DNA of 38,168 nt from contig JAEEPZ010000030.1 of NCBI GenBank assembly GCA_016285055.1, forward strand, positions 1 to 38,168. The letters run 5' to 3'. Position 1 is the stretch's first letter. Every line of letters starts with the position of its first letter. The notes below the pieces were generated by a model. That model saw nothing but the letters and a program-made list of their open reading frames with translations. It searched no databases and was not told where the DNA came from. Made by a program: the position numbers and the translations under genes. This document shows positions 8,134 to 17,070 of this stretch, one piece after another. The stretch comes from Prevotella sp. Lineage in GTDB: Bacteria > Bacteroidota > Bacteroidia > Bacteroidales > Bacteroidaceae.

Positions 8134-11025
8134 TTATTTTTTAACACTTTTCTTGCCGTTGATGATGTAGATGCCGGCGGGCAGACGGTCGTAGTCGTCG
8201 GCGGTGCCTACCTTCTGGCCCTGCAGGTCGTAGATGGCGTTGTGGGCTTTTGCATCCTCCATGCGGTTGATGTCGGAGATGTCGCTGGGCAGCTCATCAA
8301 TCTTAAACCGCACCCGGTCGAGGTAGTCCATGCGGTGTGTGAACCAGTAGGTGAGGTAGTCCATCTCCACGTCGAAGTTCAGTTGATGGTGGGCCACATC
8401 GCTGTCGAAGCTCCACTTGTCATACTCGCGCTGATCGGCGCCACACCTCTTGAACTCGTCCAGATAGGTGCGGAAACGGTTGAGGATGTTCTCCGTGGCC
8501 AGCTCGTTCTGCCGCAGGTCGCGATAGCGCAGGCGCACCTGCATGTTGAAATCCTCGGTATTGGTGTTGCGCAGTCGGCGGAAGAGGTTGTAGTCGCCAT
8601 GCTCATAGCGCGTGATGAACTGTGCATAGTCCTGCTCGGGACCGAGGAAGGTGTCGTGATAGTAGTCGTCGCTCCAGCGCTGGCCGCAGGTGGCATCCAT
8701 ATCCCACACAGCAAGGGTGATTCGCTTGTCCTCCTGCTTGTCGTAGCAGGCGAAGAACATGTTCTTGCCGTGGTTGTCGGTAGAGAGGATGGTCTCCATG
8801 AGGATGTAATAGTCCATGACGACAGGCAGGTCGAAGTATTCTGTGAAGTGCTGTCGGAAGTTGGCGTCGGTAGCGGTGCAGACGAAGTCTACGGCATCGT
8901 AGAGTGTTGACCAGTCGGTCTGATAGCCATAATCGTCGAAGTCAGGATACTTCACCTCATAGTTTTCCCACATCTCGCTCCACTCGTTATAGCTTGACGG
9001 ATGGCGCTTGGGATAGTTGTTGTTGTCAGAATCGTGGCCCATGAAGACGCCGTAGCTCCAGTCTTTCGATTTCCACAGCTGTCCGTGCACGGTCAGTGTC
9101 TCCTCGTCTATCTTCTTCAGCTTCATCTGCTTGCGGTCGAGGTTCTCGGTCATGCAGTAGATGCCGCGGTACTCATCGTTGAGGACGAGCTCTACGAAGT
9201 GTCCGCGCGTTCCGCTCATGGCTTTCTTCTCCTGCTTGATGTAGTAGGGCTTGGTGCAGAAAGCGTTCCACAGGTCGGTGAGCACACGGTTGCGTATGCG
9301 GCTCATGTCCACCTGACAGCTCTCCAGAATCCAGCTGTTGTCGTTTCTCAATCCGAAGAACGACTGCTCCTTTTTCTCACCGTTCTCATCGAGCAGCTTC
9401 ACATGGTAGTTACGCTTGTGCTTTCCGCTGCCATTGGTGATGCCGCCGCGCCATTTGGCCTTCATGCTCATCAGTTCCGGTGCTTCCTTGTCGCACTCAT
9501 ACACGGCGATGCTGCCTGGCAGGTAGTCGTTGTTAAAAGAGCCGTACATCTTCACCACGGGCAGCGAGGTGAAGGTGAGCTTCTTCTCGATGACGGTGCC
9601 GTCGTCGGCTTTCACGTTGAAGACGTATTCGCGTCCAGCCTCTATGGTGGCGAAGGTGAAGTCGGCATTGGCCGTTGCTGCCTTACCGTCGATGGTCAGC
9701 TCTCCGTAGCCCTCACGCGGCTCATAGTCGATGCGGGCCGTATAGCTGTTATCGAAGTGTTCCAAGGGCAGAGAGGTGAGATAGAGGTCGAGTGACTCCA
9801 CCCATACAGGCTTGTGCCCGCCGATGGTCAGGTCTTTCAAAGCTCTGGCCAGCGGGTCGATAGAGGCCAGCGTGCTGGTGCTCTTGCGCAGCTCTTCCAG
9901 CTTGTCGAAGTTGTCGCCAGCCTGGGAGATCATCACCTCAATCTCACTGGCAGAGTAATAGTCGGCCAGCTCGAGGCGAATCTTGTTTTTCTCGCCTTCT
10001 ATCATTTCCTCTTCGGTGCCCATGAAGACGAGCCAGAGGTTGTCGAAGGCCACCCAGTTGGCATTGGTGTTTTCTATCTTCAAGCCCAGCGTCAGTGTGC
10101 CGTCTTCGCCTACGGTTGTTTCTACGACGTAGCTTTCCGGACGCTCGTTGTAGGTGCTGCACTGTATGCTCTGACCGTTGGCGAAGAGCGTGACGCCGTT
10201 TGCTGGTGTGCCGTTGCCCCATCCTTGCAGCACGGCGATGACATCGGCGGCCACTTCGTATTTTCCTTGGGGCAGGTTTTTCAGCGTTTGCGATATCGTG
10301 CCGTTGCTCAGCGGGCCATTCCAGCTGTCATGCCAGCGCTCGAGGAACGGTGTGCTGACGCTGGCATCGCCGTTGTAGTAGTCGCCCCAGTTAGGGTCTC
10401 TCCAGCTGTCGCCAGTGAACGTCCATCCGTCAGCTGATGCCTCGGTGGCGCCTAACCATGAACTGACTATGAAGCCTGTGCCGATATCGTTGGGTTGGTG
10501 TTCAGGCACGCGTTTTCCCTCTTCATCGGTGAAGAAGAACACCTGATTGGTGTCGCCTGAATAAGCGTGTGTTCCCACGCAATAGCTGCCTGTCCGCAAG
10601 TCCCACGCCTCCATATTCTGGGGTAGGCTGAAGATGGAGTAGTTGCCGTCGCCCTCCGCGCTGAAGTACCACAGCGAATTGTCGCCATCGGGTTTGTCGG
10701 ACATGCAGACATAGCGACGCAGCTCGGGCGAGTCTTGCCTGACGCCGTCGTAAGTGATGTACTGGCCGGTCTTGGCGTTGATGATGTAATAATAATCAGC
10801 GCCATCAACCTTCTGGAAAAGCCATGCGGCCTCGTCGCTCTGATTTGCTGTGCGTAGGTAGTAGAGTGGTGTGTTCTGTCCCACTGAGGCACCGTCGACC
10901 ACGCATCCACCGGGCGCAAAAAGGCAAGAGATATGATAGCGCTTGCCCGCCTCAATTTTGGGGGAGGCGAGCGAAGCGACTATCGAAAGTGTAAAAATAA
11001 AGATTAGTAGCGTTAGTTTTCTCAT
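8134..11025 (-). CDS. CotH kinase family surface protein
   Basis: A 963-residue exported protein. After the signal peptide (residues 1-20) comes a region like a ricin/beta-trefoil repeat (about 25-150), then a jelly-roll-like carbohydrate-binding segment (about 190-335: SWRDPNWGDYYNGD, LKNLPQGKYEVAADV). A CotH-type kinase domain follows at about 490-800, with KWRGGITNGSGKHKRNYHVKL, GHFVELVLNDEYRGIYCMTENLDRKQMKLKK and WDMDATCGQRW. CotH proteins are atypical protein kinases that phosphorylate secreted proteins; here the lectin-like parts suggest a cell-surface or glycan setting. The end (IYDLQGQKV...LPAGIYIINGKKSVKK) resembles the C-terminal domain of T9SS cargo. It starts 13 bp after glyA and is probably co-transcribed with it. 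Kinase activity is not shown by the sequence alone. Confidence 0.87.
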   Translation of the reverse strand: MRKLTLLIFIFTLSIVASLASPKIEAGKRYHISCLFAPGGCVVDGASVGQNTPLYYLRTANQSDEAAWLFQKVDGADYYYIINAKTGQYITYDGVRQDSPELRRYVCMSDKPDGDNSLWYFSAEGDGNYSIFSLPQNMEAWDLRTGSYCVGTHAYSGDTNQVFFFTDEEGKRVPEHQPNDIGTGFIVSSWLGATEASADGWTFTGDSWRDPNWGDYYNGDASVSTPFLERWHDSWNGPLSNGTISQTLKNLPQGKYEVAADVIAVLQGWGNGTPANGVTLFANGQSIQCSTYNERPESYVVETTVGEDGTLTLGLKIENTNANWVAFDNLWLVFMGTEEEMIEGEKNKIRLELADYYSASEIEVMISQAGDNFDKLEELRKSTSTLASIDPLARALKDLTIGGHKPVWVESLDLYLTSLPLEHFDNSYTARIDYEPREGYGELTIDGKAATANADFTFATIEAGREYVFNVKADDGTVIEKKLTFTSLPVVKMYGSFNNDYLPGSIAVYECDKEAPELMSMKAKWRGGITNGSGKHKRNYHVKLLDENGEKKEQSFFGLRNDNSWILESCQVDMSRIRNRVLTDLWNAFCTKPYYIKQEKKAMSGTRGHFVELVLNDEYRGIYCMTENLDRKQMKLKKIDEETLTVHGQLWKSKDWSYGVFMGHDSDNNNYPKRHPSSYNEWSEMWENYEVKYPDFDDYGYQTDWSTLYDAVDFVCTATDANFRQHFTEYFDLPVVMDYYILMETILSTDNHGKNMFFACYDKQEDKRITLAVWDMDATCGQRWSDDYYHDTFLGPEQDYAQFITRYEHGDYNLFRRLRNTNTEDFNMQVRLRYRDLRQNELATENILNRFRTYLDEFKRCGADQREYDKWSFDSDVAHHQLNFDVEMDYLTYWFTHRMDYLDRVRFKIDELPSDISDINRMEDAKAHNAIYDLQGQKVGTADDYDRLPAGIYIINGKKSVKK

Positions 11026-11038
11026 CGTTTGTTTTTTT

Positions 11039-12319
11039 TTAGTAGGCGAAGAGCGGATATTCCTTCATCTTCTCGTTGACGCGCTGGCGTACGCTGGCTA
11101 TGACCTCCTCGTTCTGCGGGTCATTCAGCACTTCCTCTATCCAGGCGGCAATCTGAATCATCAGGTCTTCCTTGGCACCGCGCGTTGTGATGGCCGGCGT
11201 GCCGAGGCGTATGCCGCTGGTCTGGAAGGCTGAGCGGCTGTCGAAGGGCACCATGTTCTTGTTGACGGTGATGTCGGCTGCAACGAGGGCATTCTCGGCC
11301 ACCTTGCCGGTCAGGTCGGGATACTTCGTGCGCAGGTCAACGAGCATCGAGTGGTTGTCGGTGCCGCCGGAGACGATGCCGAAGCCACGCTTCACCAGCT
11401 CCTCGGCCAGCACCTTGGCATTCTTCTGCACCTGCTTGGCCCACTCCTTGAACTCAGGCTGCAGAGCCTCGCCGAAGGCCACAGCCTTGGCAGCGATGAC
11501 ATGCTCCAGCGGTCCGCCCTGCTGTCCGGGGAATACGGCGCTGTTCAGCAGTACCGACATCATCTTCACCTCGCCCTTCGGCGTCTTCAGACCCCAGGGG
11601 TTCTCAAAGTCCTTGCCCATGAGGATGATGCCGCCACGAGGGCCGCGCAGGGTCTTGTGGGTGGTGGAGGTGACGATGTGCGCATATTTCACGGGGTTGT
11701 CCAAGAGTCCGGCAGCGATGAGGCCAGCGGGGTGAGCCATGTCAATCATCAGCAGAGCGCCCACCTTGTCGGCAATCTCGCGCATACGCTTGTAGTCCCA
11801 CTCACGGCTGTAGGCCGAGCCGCCGCCAATGATCAGCTTCGGCTTGTGCTCCAGTGCCAGTGCCTCCATCTCGTCGTAGTCCACGCGTCCGGTTTCCTTG
11901 TTCAGGTTGTAGCCCACGGGCTTGTAGAGGATGCCGCTGGTGTTGACGAGCGATCCGTGGCTGAGGTGCCCGCCATGAGCCAGGTTCAAGCCCATGAAGG
12001 TGTCGCCGGGCTGCAGCACTGCCAACAGCACGGCAGCGTTGGCCTGTGCACCAGAGTGGGGCTGCACGTTGGCATACTCGGCATCGAAGAGCTTGCACAC
12101 CCTCTCGATGGCCAAGCGCTCCACCTCGTCCACCACCTGGCAGCCACCGTAGTAGCGCTTGCCTGGGTAGCCCTCGGCATACTTGTTCGTGAGGCAGGAA
12201 CCCATGGCCTGCATCACCTGATCGCTGACGAAGTTCTCGCTGGCAATCAATTCGATACCTTTCAGCTGACGCTGATGTTCGCGTTCAATCATCTCGAAGA
12301 TGGCGTTGTCTCTTTTCAT
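11039..12319 (-). CDS. glyA: Serine hydroxymethyltransferase
   Basis: A 426-residue cytoplasmic PLP enzyme that converts serine and tetrahydrofolate to glycine and methylene-THF. Landmarks are [10 protein letters not shown] near residue 23, [15 protein letters not shown] near 45, the PLP lysine in [13 protein letters not shown] (Lys232), and [11 protein letters not shown] before it. Length and motif order match GlyA throughout. The start at 12319 ([11 protein letters not shown]) is chosen over the longer frame because it aligns with the family N-terminus and follows a strong promoter by about 90 bp. CotH follows 13 bp downstream, an odd partner for a one-carbon enzyme. Confidence 0.98.
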   Translation of the reverse strand: MKRDNAIFEMIEREHQRQLKGIELIASENFVSDQVMQAMGSCLTNKYAEGYPGKRYYGGCQVVDEVERLAIERVCKLFDAEYANVQPHSGAQANAAVLLAVLQPGDTFMGLNLAHGGHLSHGSLVNTSGILYKPVGYNLNKETGRVDYDEMEALALEHKPKLIIGGGSAYSREWDYKRMREIADKVGALLMIDMAHPAGLIAAGLLDNPVKYAHIVTSTTHKTLRGPRGGIILMGKDFENPWGLKTPKGEVKMMSVLLNSAVFPGQQGGPLEHVIAAKAVAFGEALQPEFKEWAKQVQKNAKVLAEELVKRGFGIVSGGTDNHSMLVDLRTKYPDLTGKVAENALVAADITVNKNMVPFDSRSAFQTSGIRLGTPAITTRGAKEDLMIQIAAWIEEVLNDPQNEEVIASVRQRVNEKMKEYPLFAY

Positions 12320-12413
12320 TTTTGTTATGTTCTTTGGTGTTAAAATTGGTTTTCTATCTGCTGTTCTTTTAGCTTTTGTGTAGAGACGCCACAAGGGTCT
12401 CTGCTCGAGGTTG

Positions 12414-12444
12414 CAAAGTTACGAAGAAAATGAAGAACTACAAA
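12414..12444 (-). promoter_or_regulatory. Promoter of glyA
   Basis: Minus-strand -7 box TAACTTTG (12414-12421) and -33 TTTG (12441-12444) are separated by 19 bp, a close consensus match. The ~88 nt leader contains a small hairpin (AGAGAC...GTCTCT, within 12371-12391). I see no known riboswitch in it. Confidence 0.75.
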
Positions 12445-12508
12445 GAAAACGACTGTGTTTTTGAGAAAAAGCGGTAAGTTTTTCTTTTTCGTCGCCCATT
12501 GCTGCAAG

Positions 12509-14749
12509 TCAGAAGGGCAGGCCTACGGCAAAGTGGAAGGCATAGTCGCGGCTGAAGTGCGGGTGCAGGATGGGGTAGTGCTCTTCTTCGTCTTCCTCGT
12601 AGGCAGGGTTGATGGCTTTCATGCCCAGGTCGAAGCGCAGGATGAAATAGCCCATGTTGAAACGGATGCCCAGACCGTAGCCCACTGCCAACTGCTTGTG
12701 AAAGTCTTTCAGCTTGAACTGTCCTCCGGGCTGTATGTCATACTGTCGCAGCGTCCACACATTGCCGGCATCGACGAAGGCGGCGCCGTCGAGTTTCCAG
12801 AACAGGTGTGTGCGGTATTCGGCGTTCAGGTCGAGCTTCATGTCGCCCGTTTGGTTGATGAAGTTGATGCGCCCGTCGCGTTCCTTGTACCGGCCCGGTC
12901 CTAAGGAGCGCACGCTCCATCCTCTGACGCTGTTGGCACCTCCGGCAAAGTATCGCTTCTCGAAGGGCAGCACCGACGAGTTGCCGTAGGGGTAGGCGAT
13001 GCCGAAGCCCAGATGCAGCACCACGCTGTTGCTCTGGTCGATGACGATGGAACGGGTGATGTCGAAGTCGGCCTTGACATATTGTGCAAAGGCGATGTTG
13101 AAGAGGCGGTGGTGCTGCTGTCCGTCTTTCTCAGCGCCCAGCATGTTGGCCCCGAACTGCAGCAGATTGCCCGACGTCTCGATGTTGGTCTTCAGCGCCA
13201 CAGGGCCGTTGGCGTAGGAATAGCCGAAGCCGAGCTTGGTGATGAACAGGTCTTCGTAGTTGTAGCGCAGGATGGCGTTGCGCGATGTCTCACTCTCCAG
13301 GTATTCCTTCTTGAACGTGTCAGAAATCCAGGGCATGAACACATAGTCCACATCCAAGAGGTCAAGCTGGAAGTGGTCGTGACGCTGTGGGTGCTCCCAT
13401 CGGTAGCGCCAGGCGGCAGAGAGGACACGCCGGTGAAACTCGGGTCTGTCCTGCAGGTCGTAGAGCAGCGACACCTCGCTGGTGGCGTTCAGGCGGTGGC
13501 GCAGGTCGCGACTGATGATGGGCGCAATGAAACGCGGAAACTGCAGGCGTGCCTCCAAGGAATACTCGGTGAAGTCCTGATTGCTGTATCCCTCCAGCCC
13601 TCTGATGGCTTCGTAGGCGCCGCGCAGCTGCACGCTGAGCACCTCGCTGCCACGGAAGAGGTTGCGGTTCTGATAGGTCAGCGATGCAGCGGCACCCAGG
13701 TCGCCGGCGGTGTTGGTGCCTTCGGGCTGGAAGCTCAGCGTGGAGGGTTTGTTGGTCTGTATCTGGATGTCGCAGTCGAGCAGCGGCAGCTCGCGCCGCT
13801 CGGTGGGATTGTCGTTGACAGGCGTCAGCTGGATGTTGGTATAGCGCACGGCCTGCAGGCGTCCGAAGTGGTTGTAGGTATTCCTTAACCCTGTGGCACT
13901 ATAATATTGTCCCTCAGAAAGATGTGTACACTCCTCCAAGACTTGTCGTCTCAGGTGTATGTGCTTGTCTGAAGGGTCTCCGCTGGCATAGCCTACGTGC
14001 CTCACCATGTATCGGGTGTGCAGCGTGTCGGGGCGGTTGTTCTGCCTGAAGAGCGACAGGTGGAGGGTCAGGTTGACGAGGTTCGACTTTCCCACTGTGT
14101 CCGCGCGGTAGGTGATGAACTCCTTGTGGAAACGATAGTAGCCGCTGTCGGCCAACAGGGCAGTGATGCGCTTGCGCTCGGTGTCGAGAAGGGCCACCTC
14201 GAAGCGCATTCCTTCGTGCAGGAGCCGGCGCACACTGTCGCCGCTCAGCACTTGTGCCACCTGCGGGTCATCTATCTGATAGCGGATGTTGTGGATGAAA
14301 TAGGGCTGTCCGGGCTGCAGCCAATAGGTGATGTCGGTTTTCCGTCCATGATGGCGCGTCTCATACACCACCTCGGCATTGAGGAATCCCTCGTTGCGCA
14401 GCTGCTGGCGCAAATCGGTGCATGACGACACTGCCTTCAGCGAATCGAAGAGCACAGGCGGCTCTCCGATGGCGCGCAGCGTGCGGGTCATCCATTTCGT
14501 GGTGTCGGTTCCTGAGAGGGAATAGGTGTGCAGGGGCAGGCGGAAGATGGAGAACCAGCGCGTGTTGGGCTGCTGGCGCACATAGTTGCGCAGTGTGGCG
14601 GTGTTGACCTGTGGATAGTCGCCCATCGTCTTCACGCTGACCGTGTTGAGCAGTGTCTGTCCTTCAGGCACATAGCGCGTAGTGTTGCACGAAGCCAGTA
14701 CCAGCACCACACAGCCCATGACTGCCTTCATGAAAGATGTCGCCCGCAT
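12509..14749 (-). CDS. tamL: BamA/TamA-family outer membrane assembly lipoprotein (TamL-like)
   Basis: A 746-residue Omp85-superfamily protein. It begins with a lipoprotein signal (VLVLASC, Cys21) followed by NTTRYVPEGQTLLNTV, typical of the Bacteroidota TamL variant, in which the TamA-like protein is lipidated. POTRA-like repeats occupy about residues 30-370, and the C-terminal half is a 16-strand-type barrel with GGANSVRGWSVRSLGPGRY (RGW loop) near residue 615. It likely inserts or transports envelope components together with a TamB protein; no tamB is in this window. The start at 14749 is chosen because the longer frame (to 14872) is translated repeat element; an in-frame ATG at 14731 is an alternative. 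A GTTAAAGGA element abuts the start codon. Confidence 0.88.
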   Translation of the reverse strand: MRATSFMKAVMGCVVLVLASCNTTRYVPEGQTLLNTVSVKTMGDYPQVNTATLRNYVRQQPNTRWFSIFRLPLHTYSLSGTDTTKWMTRTLRAIGEPPVLFDSLKAVSSCTDLRQQLRNEGFLNAEVVYETRHHGRKTDITYWLQPGQPYFIHNIRYQIDDPQVAQVLSGDSVRRLLHEGMRFEVALLDTERKRITALLADSGYYRFHKEFITYRADTVGKSNLVNLTLHLSLFRQNNRPDTLHTRYMVRHVGYASGDPSDKHIHLRRQVLEECTHLSEGQYYSATGLRNTYNHFGRLQAVRYTNIQLTPVNDNPTERRELPLLDCDIQIQTNKPSTLSFQPEGTNTAGDLGAAASLTYQNRNLFRGSEVLSVQLRGAYEAIRGLEGYSNQDFTEYSLEARLQFPRFIAPIISRDLRHRLNATSEVSLLYDLQDRPEFHRRVLSAAWRYRWEHPQRHDHFQLDLLDVDYVFMPWISDTFKKEYLESETSRNAILRYNYEDLFITKLGFGYSYANGPVALKTNIETSGNLLQFGANMLGAEKDGQQHHRLFNIAFAQYVKADFDITRSIVIDQSNSVVLHLGFGIAYPYGNSSVLPFEKRYFAGGANSVRGWSVRSLGPGRYKERDGRINFINQTGDMKLDLNAEYRTHLFWKLDGAAFVDAGNVWTLRQYDIQPGGQFKLKDFHKQLAVGYGLGIRFNMGYFILRFDLGMKAINPAYEEDEEEHYPILHPHFSRDYAFHFAVGLPF

Positions 14750-14753
14750 TGTT

Positions 14754-14870
14754 GTTAAAGGAGTTAAAGACAAATGACTCTTCTCCATGAAAAGCCTTTG
14801 TCTCTGGGTTGAAATCCATAGCAAAGCTATTGTCTTTAACTCCTTTAACTCCTTTAACTCCTTTAACTCC
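14754..14870. repeat. GTTAAAGGA inverted-arm element, copy 3
   Basis: Same orientation and core as copies 1 and 2, with a 3 bp insertion in the core (ACTCTTCTCCATG against ACTCTCCATG). The left arm is shortened to about one and a half units and ends 5 bp before the tamL start codon. The right end continues into AAAACTTGCGAAAGTT, whose palindrome AACTTGCGAAAGTT recurs at the outer edge of copy 5. It separates fbp from tamL and would be transcribed in their mRNA. Confidence 0.93.
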
Positions 14871-14895
14871 AAAACTTGCGAAAGTTAAATTCAAT

Positions 14896-16914
14896 TTAAC
14901 GGTTAAGCGTACCGTGGCGATAGGCGTAGAGCAGGGCTTTCAGGTCGCTGATCTGGTCGCGCAGCTCGGCCCCCTTGTCGGTGTCGGCCACAAGCATGCG
15001 GTGGGTTGACATCTCCACTATCTGTGTCGTAGACTTGATGTCGGTGCCACGCTGTATGGCGTCCTGTGTCGATGTGAACGGCTCGTGCTGCACCAGCTGG
15101 AAGCCTCGGCTGTGGTAGATGAGTGTATAGCCGGCAATGCCCGTCTCTGTGTGGTACGCCTCCGAGAAGCCTCCGTCGATGACCATCAGCCTGCCGCCAG
15201 CCTTGATGGGGTTCTCGCCCGAAGCGGCATGAACGGGTACGTGGCCGTTGATGATGTGGCGCGGGCCTGTTCCCGTGCGAGAGGCAGCGTGTACGCCGAA
15301 GGCATCGAGGATGCGGTCGCACACCTCGGCTGAGTCGCGCAGGCGGAAGTAGTTGCCTTTCTCTTCGTGGAAGGTCTCGCGGTCGGAGAGGAAATAGCGC
15401 TCGAAGGTGGCCATCTTCGACTTGTCGAAGAGGGGTGAGTCTTTGCCGCACCAGAGGTAGAGGAAGTAGTCCTTGGCGTAGGCTTTGAGGTCGGCGGGCG
15501 TGTCGTTCTGGAAGGCGGAGCGGATGAGCTGTCCGATGTATTCCATGAGCTGCCGCCCGGCATAGCTCTTGCCCAGTATCTGTACTTCCTTCAGCGAGCC
15601 GTCGGCATTGAGGGGCACCGAGGCGTGAAAGAGCAGGTTCTGGTTGCATATCTTATACATGCACCCGTGCGAGAGGATGGTGCGTATGTGCTTGCGCAGT
15701 TTCTCGCTGACACGGAATGAGTGGTGCAGCTTCTGCATTAGGGCGTCCTCTTCGGGGGTCAAATTGAATGTTGGGCGTTTTTGTTCAGCGCCAGTTGAAA
15801 TGTCTCTCAACTCTAAACTCTCATCTCTAAACAAAGTGGGGAAGTGGCAGTCCTTCATGGCGTATGCCTTGCCGTCGATGGTGCAGGTCTGGTGCTCGAA
15901 GTCGATGGCCTCTATCAGACAGCGGTCTTCCATCTGCCACTCAGGGCGACGGTGGAAGATGCGCGCCTCCTCCTTGAACTGTATGATGCTGATGGCCTTG
16001 TGCATCTTCGCTGTCAACTGCAGCGTCTTCTCGTCCATCTTCGTGTCCTTCAGCAGCTTGGGTATGAACTCGGTGCAGGGGTCGTCGCCGTAGGTCTCGA
16101 GGGCAAAGGTGGCCAGCGGCACAAGGTTGATGCCATAGCCCTCTTCCAAGGTGGCCAGGTTGGCATAGCGCAGCGAGAGGCGCAGCACGTTGCAGATGCA
16201 GGCATTGTTGCCCGCAGCGGCGCCCATCCACAGGATGTCGTGGTTGCCCCACTGTATGTCCCACGAGTGATACTGCCGCAGCGTGTCCATAATGATGTGT
16301 GCACCGGGGCCGCGGTCGTAGATGTCGCCCAGGATGTGCAGCTGGTCGATGGCCAGACGCTGAATGACGTTGCAGATGTCTACGATGAAGTCGTCGGCAC
16401 GCCCTGTGGAGATGATGGTGTCGACGATGACGGCCACGTAGGCCGCCTTGTCCTGGTCGTCGGTGCGCTCATGCAGCAGCTCCTCAATGATGTACGAGAA
16501 CTCCTCGGGCAGGCTCTTGCGCACCTTGGAGCGGGTGTATTTCGAAGAGACGTCGCGGCAGACGCGCACCAGCTGGTGAATGGTGATGCGATACCAGTCG
16601 TCGAGGTCTTCCTCCTGTGCTTTAATCAGTTCCAGCTTCTGCTCAGGGTAATAGATGAGTGTGCACAGCTCTTTCTTCTCGGCCTCACGGATGGTGTTGC
16701 CGAATATCTCGCCCACCTTGCGCTTGATGTTGCCCGATGCGTTCTTCAGCACGTGGATGAAAGCCTCATGCTCGCCGTGAAGGTCGGCCAGGAAGTGCTC
16801 GGTGCCCTTGGGCAGGTTGAGGATGGCTTCCAGATTGATAATCTCGCTGGCAGCATCGGCCACGGTAGGGTAGGTGTGAGAGAGAAGGTGCAGGTATCTT
16901 TCGTCGGTGCTCAT
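14896..16914 (-). CDS. fbp: Fructose-1,6-bisphosphatase, class III
   Basis: A 672-residue gluconeogenic enzyme that removes the 1-phosphate of fructose 1,6-bisphosphate in the cytoplasm. It is the large class III type with a calcineurin-like metallophosphoesterase core: HFLADLHGEHEAF near residue 40, LGDIYDRGPG near 196, WGNHDILWMGAAAGN near 222 and INGHVPV near 558. Length fits the family. At about residues 365-380 it carries SLELRDIS, translated from a 25 bp segment (15797-15821) identical to part of the repeat inside the M3 peptidase gene, so this loop is probably repeat-derived. The start lies 10 bp after the glycosyltransferase stop, across a heptamer repeat, so the two genes are likely co-transcribed. 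Confidence 0.95.
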   Translation of the reverse strand: MSTDERYLHLLSHTYPTVADAASEIINLEAILNLPKGTEHFLADLHGEHEAFIHVLKNASGNIKRKVGEIFGNTIREAEKKELCTLIYYPEQKLELIKAQEEDLDDWYRITIHQLVRVCRDVSSKYTRSKVRKSLPEEFSYIIEELLHERTDDQDKAAYVAVIVDTIISTGRADDFIVDICNVIQRLAIDQLHILGDIYDRGPGAHIIMDTLRQYHSWDIQWGNHDILWMGAAAGNNACICNVLRLSLRYANLATLEEGYGINLVPLATFALETYGDDPCTEFIPKLLKDTKMDEKTLQLTAKMHKAISIIQFKEEARIFHRRPEWQMEDRCLIEAIDFEHQTCTIDGKAYAMKDCHFPTLFRDESLELRDISTGAEQKRPTFNLTPEEDALMQKLHHSFRVSEKLRKHIRTILSHGCMYKICNQNLLFHASVPLNADGSLKEVQILGKSYAGRQLMEYIGQLIRSAFQNDTPADLKAYAKDYFLYLWCGKDSPLFDKSKMATFERYFLSDRETFHEEKGNYFRLRDSAEVCDRILDAFGVHAASRTGTGPRHIINGHVPVHAASGENPIKAGGRLMVIDGGFSEAYHTETGIAGYTLIYHSRGFQLVQHEPFTSTQDAIQRGTDIKSTTQIVEMSTHRMLVADTDKGAELRDQISDLKALLYAYRHGTLNR
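15797..15833. repeat. GAGAGTT-family repeat inside fbp
   Basis: Heptamer units CTCTCAA/CTCTAAA on the plus strand. The stretch 15797-15821 is identical to 36285-36309 in the M3 peptidase gene. It is translated on the minus strand as FRDESLELRDIS without breaking the fbp frame. Confidence 0.85.
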
Positions 16915-16917
16915 TTT

Positions 16918-17070
16918 TTAGAGTTTAGAGTTGAGAGTTTAGAGTTGAGAGATGAGGGTTGAGAGATGAGGGTTGAGAGATGAGGGTTGAGAGATGAGGG
17001 TTGAGAGATGAGGGTTGAGAGATGAGGGTTGAGAGATGAGAGTTGAGAGATGAGGGTTGAGAGTTAAGGG
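16918..17070. repeat. GAGAGTT/GAGGGTT heptamer array
   Basis: About 20 tandem heptamers of the types GAGAGTT, TAGAGTT, GAGGGTT and GAGAGAT, organised in 14 and 21 bp higher-order units. The array covers the end of the glycosyltransferase gene and the intergenic gap to fbp. As its C-rich strand has almost no stop codons, it is translated as the glycosyltransferase tail. Copy number is likely variable between strains. Confidence 0.93.

Noticed and set aside
11351..12343. Plus-strand open frame of 330 residues
   Set aside because: Antisense to glyA.
14750..14872. Longer N-terminus of the TamL-like protein
   Set aside because: The extension (MELKELKELK...) is translated from the GTTAAAGGA element and would hide the lipoprotein signal.
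15844..16962. Plus-strand open frame of 372 residues
   Set aside because: Antisense to fbp, which carries all class III FBPase motifs.
16918..17070. CRISPR array
   Set aside because: The units are 7-14 bp and directly tandem, with no unique spacers of constant length and no cas genes.
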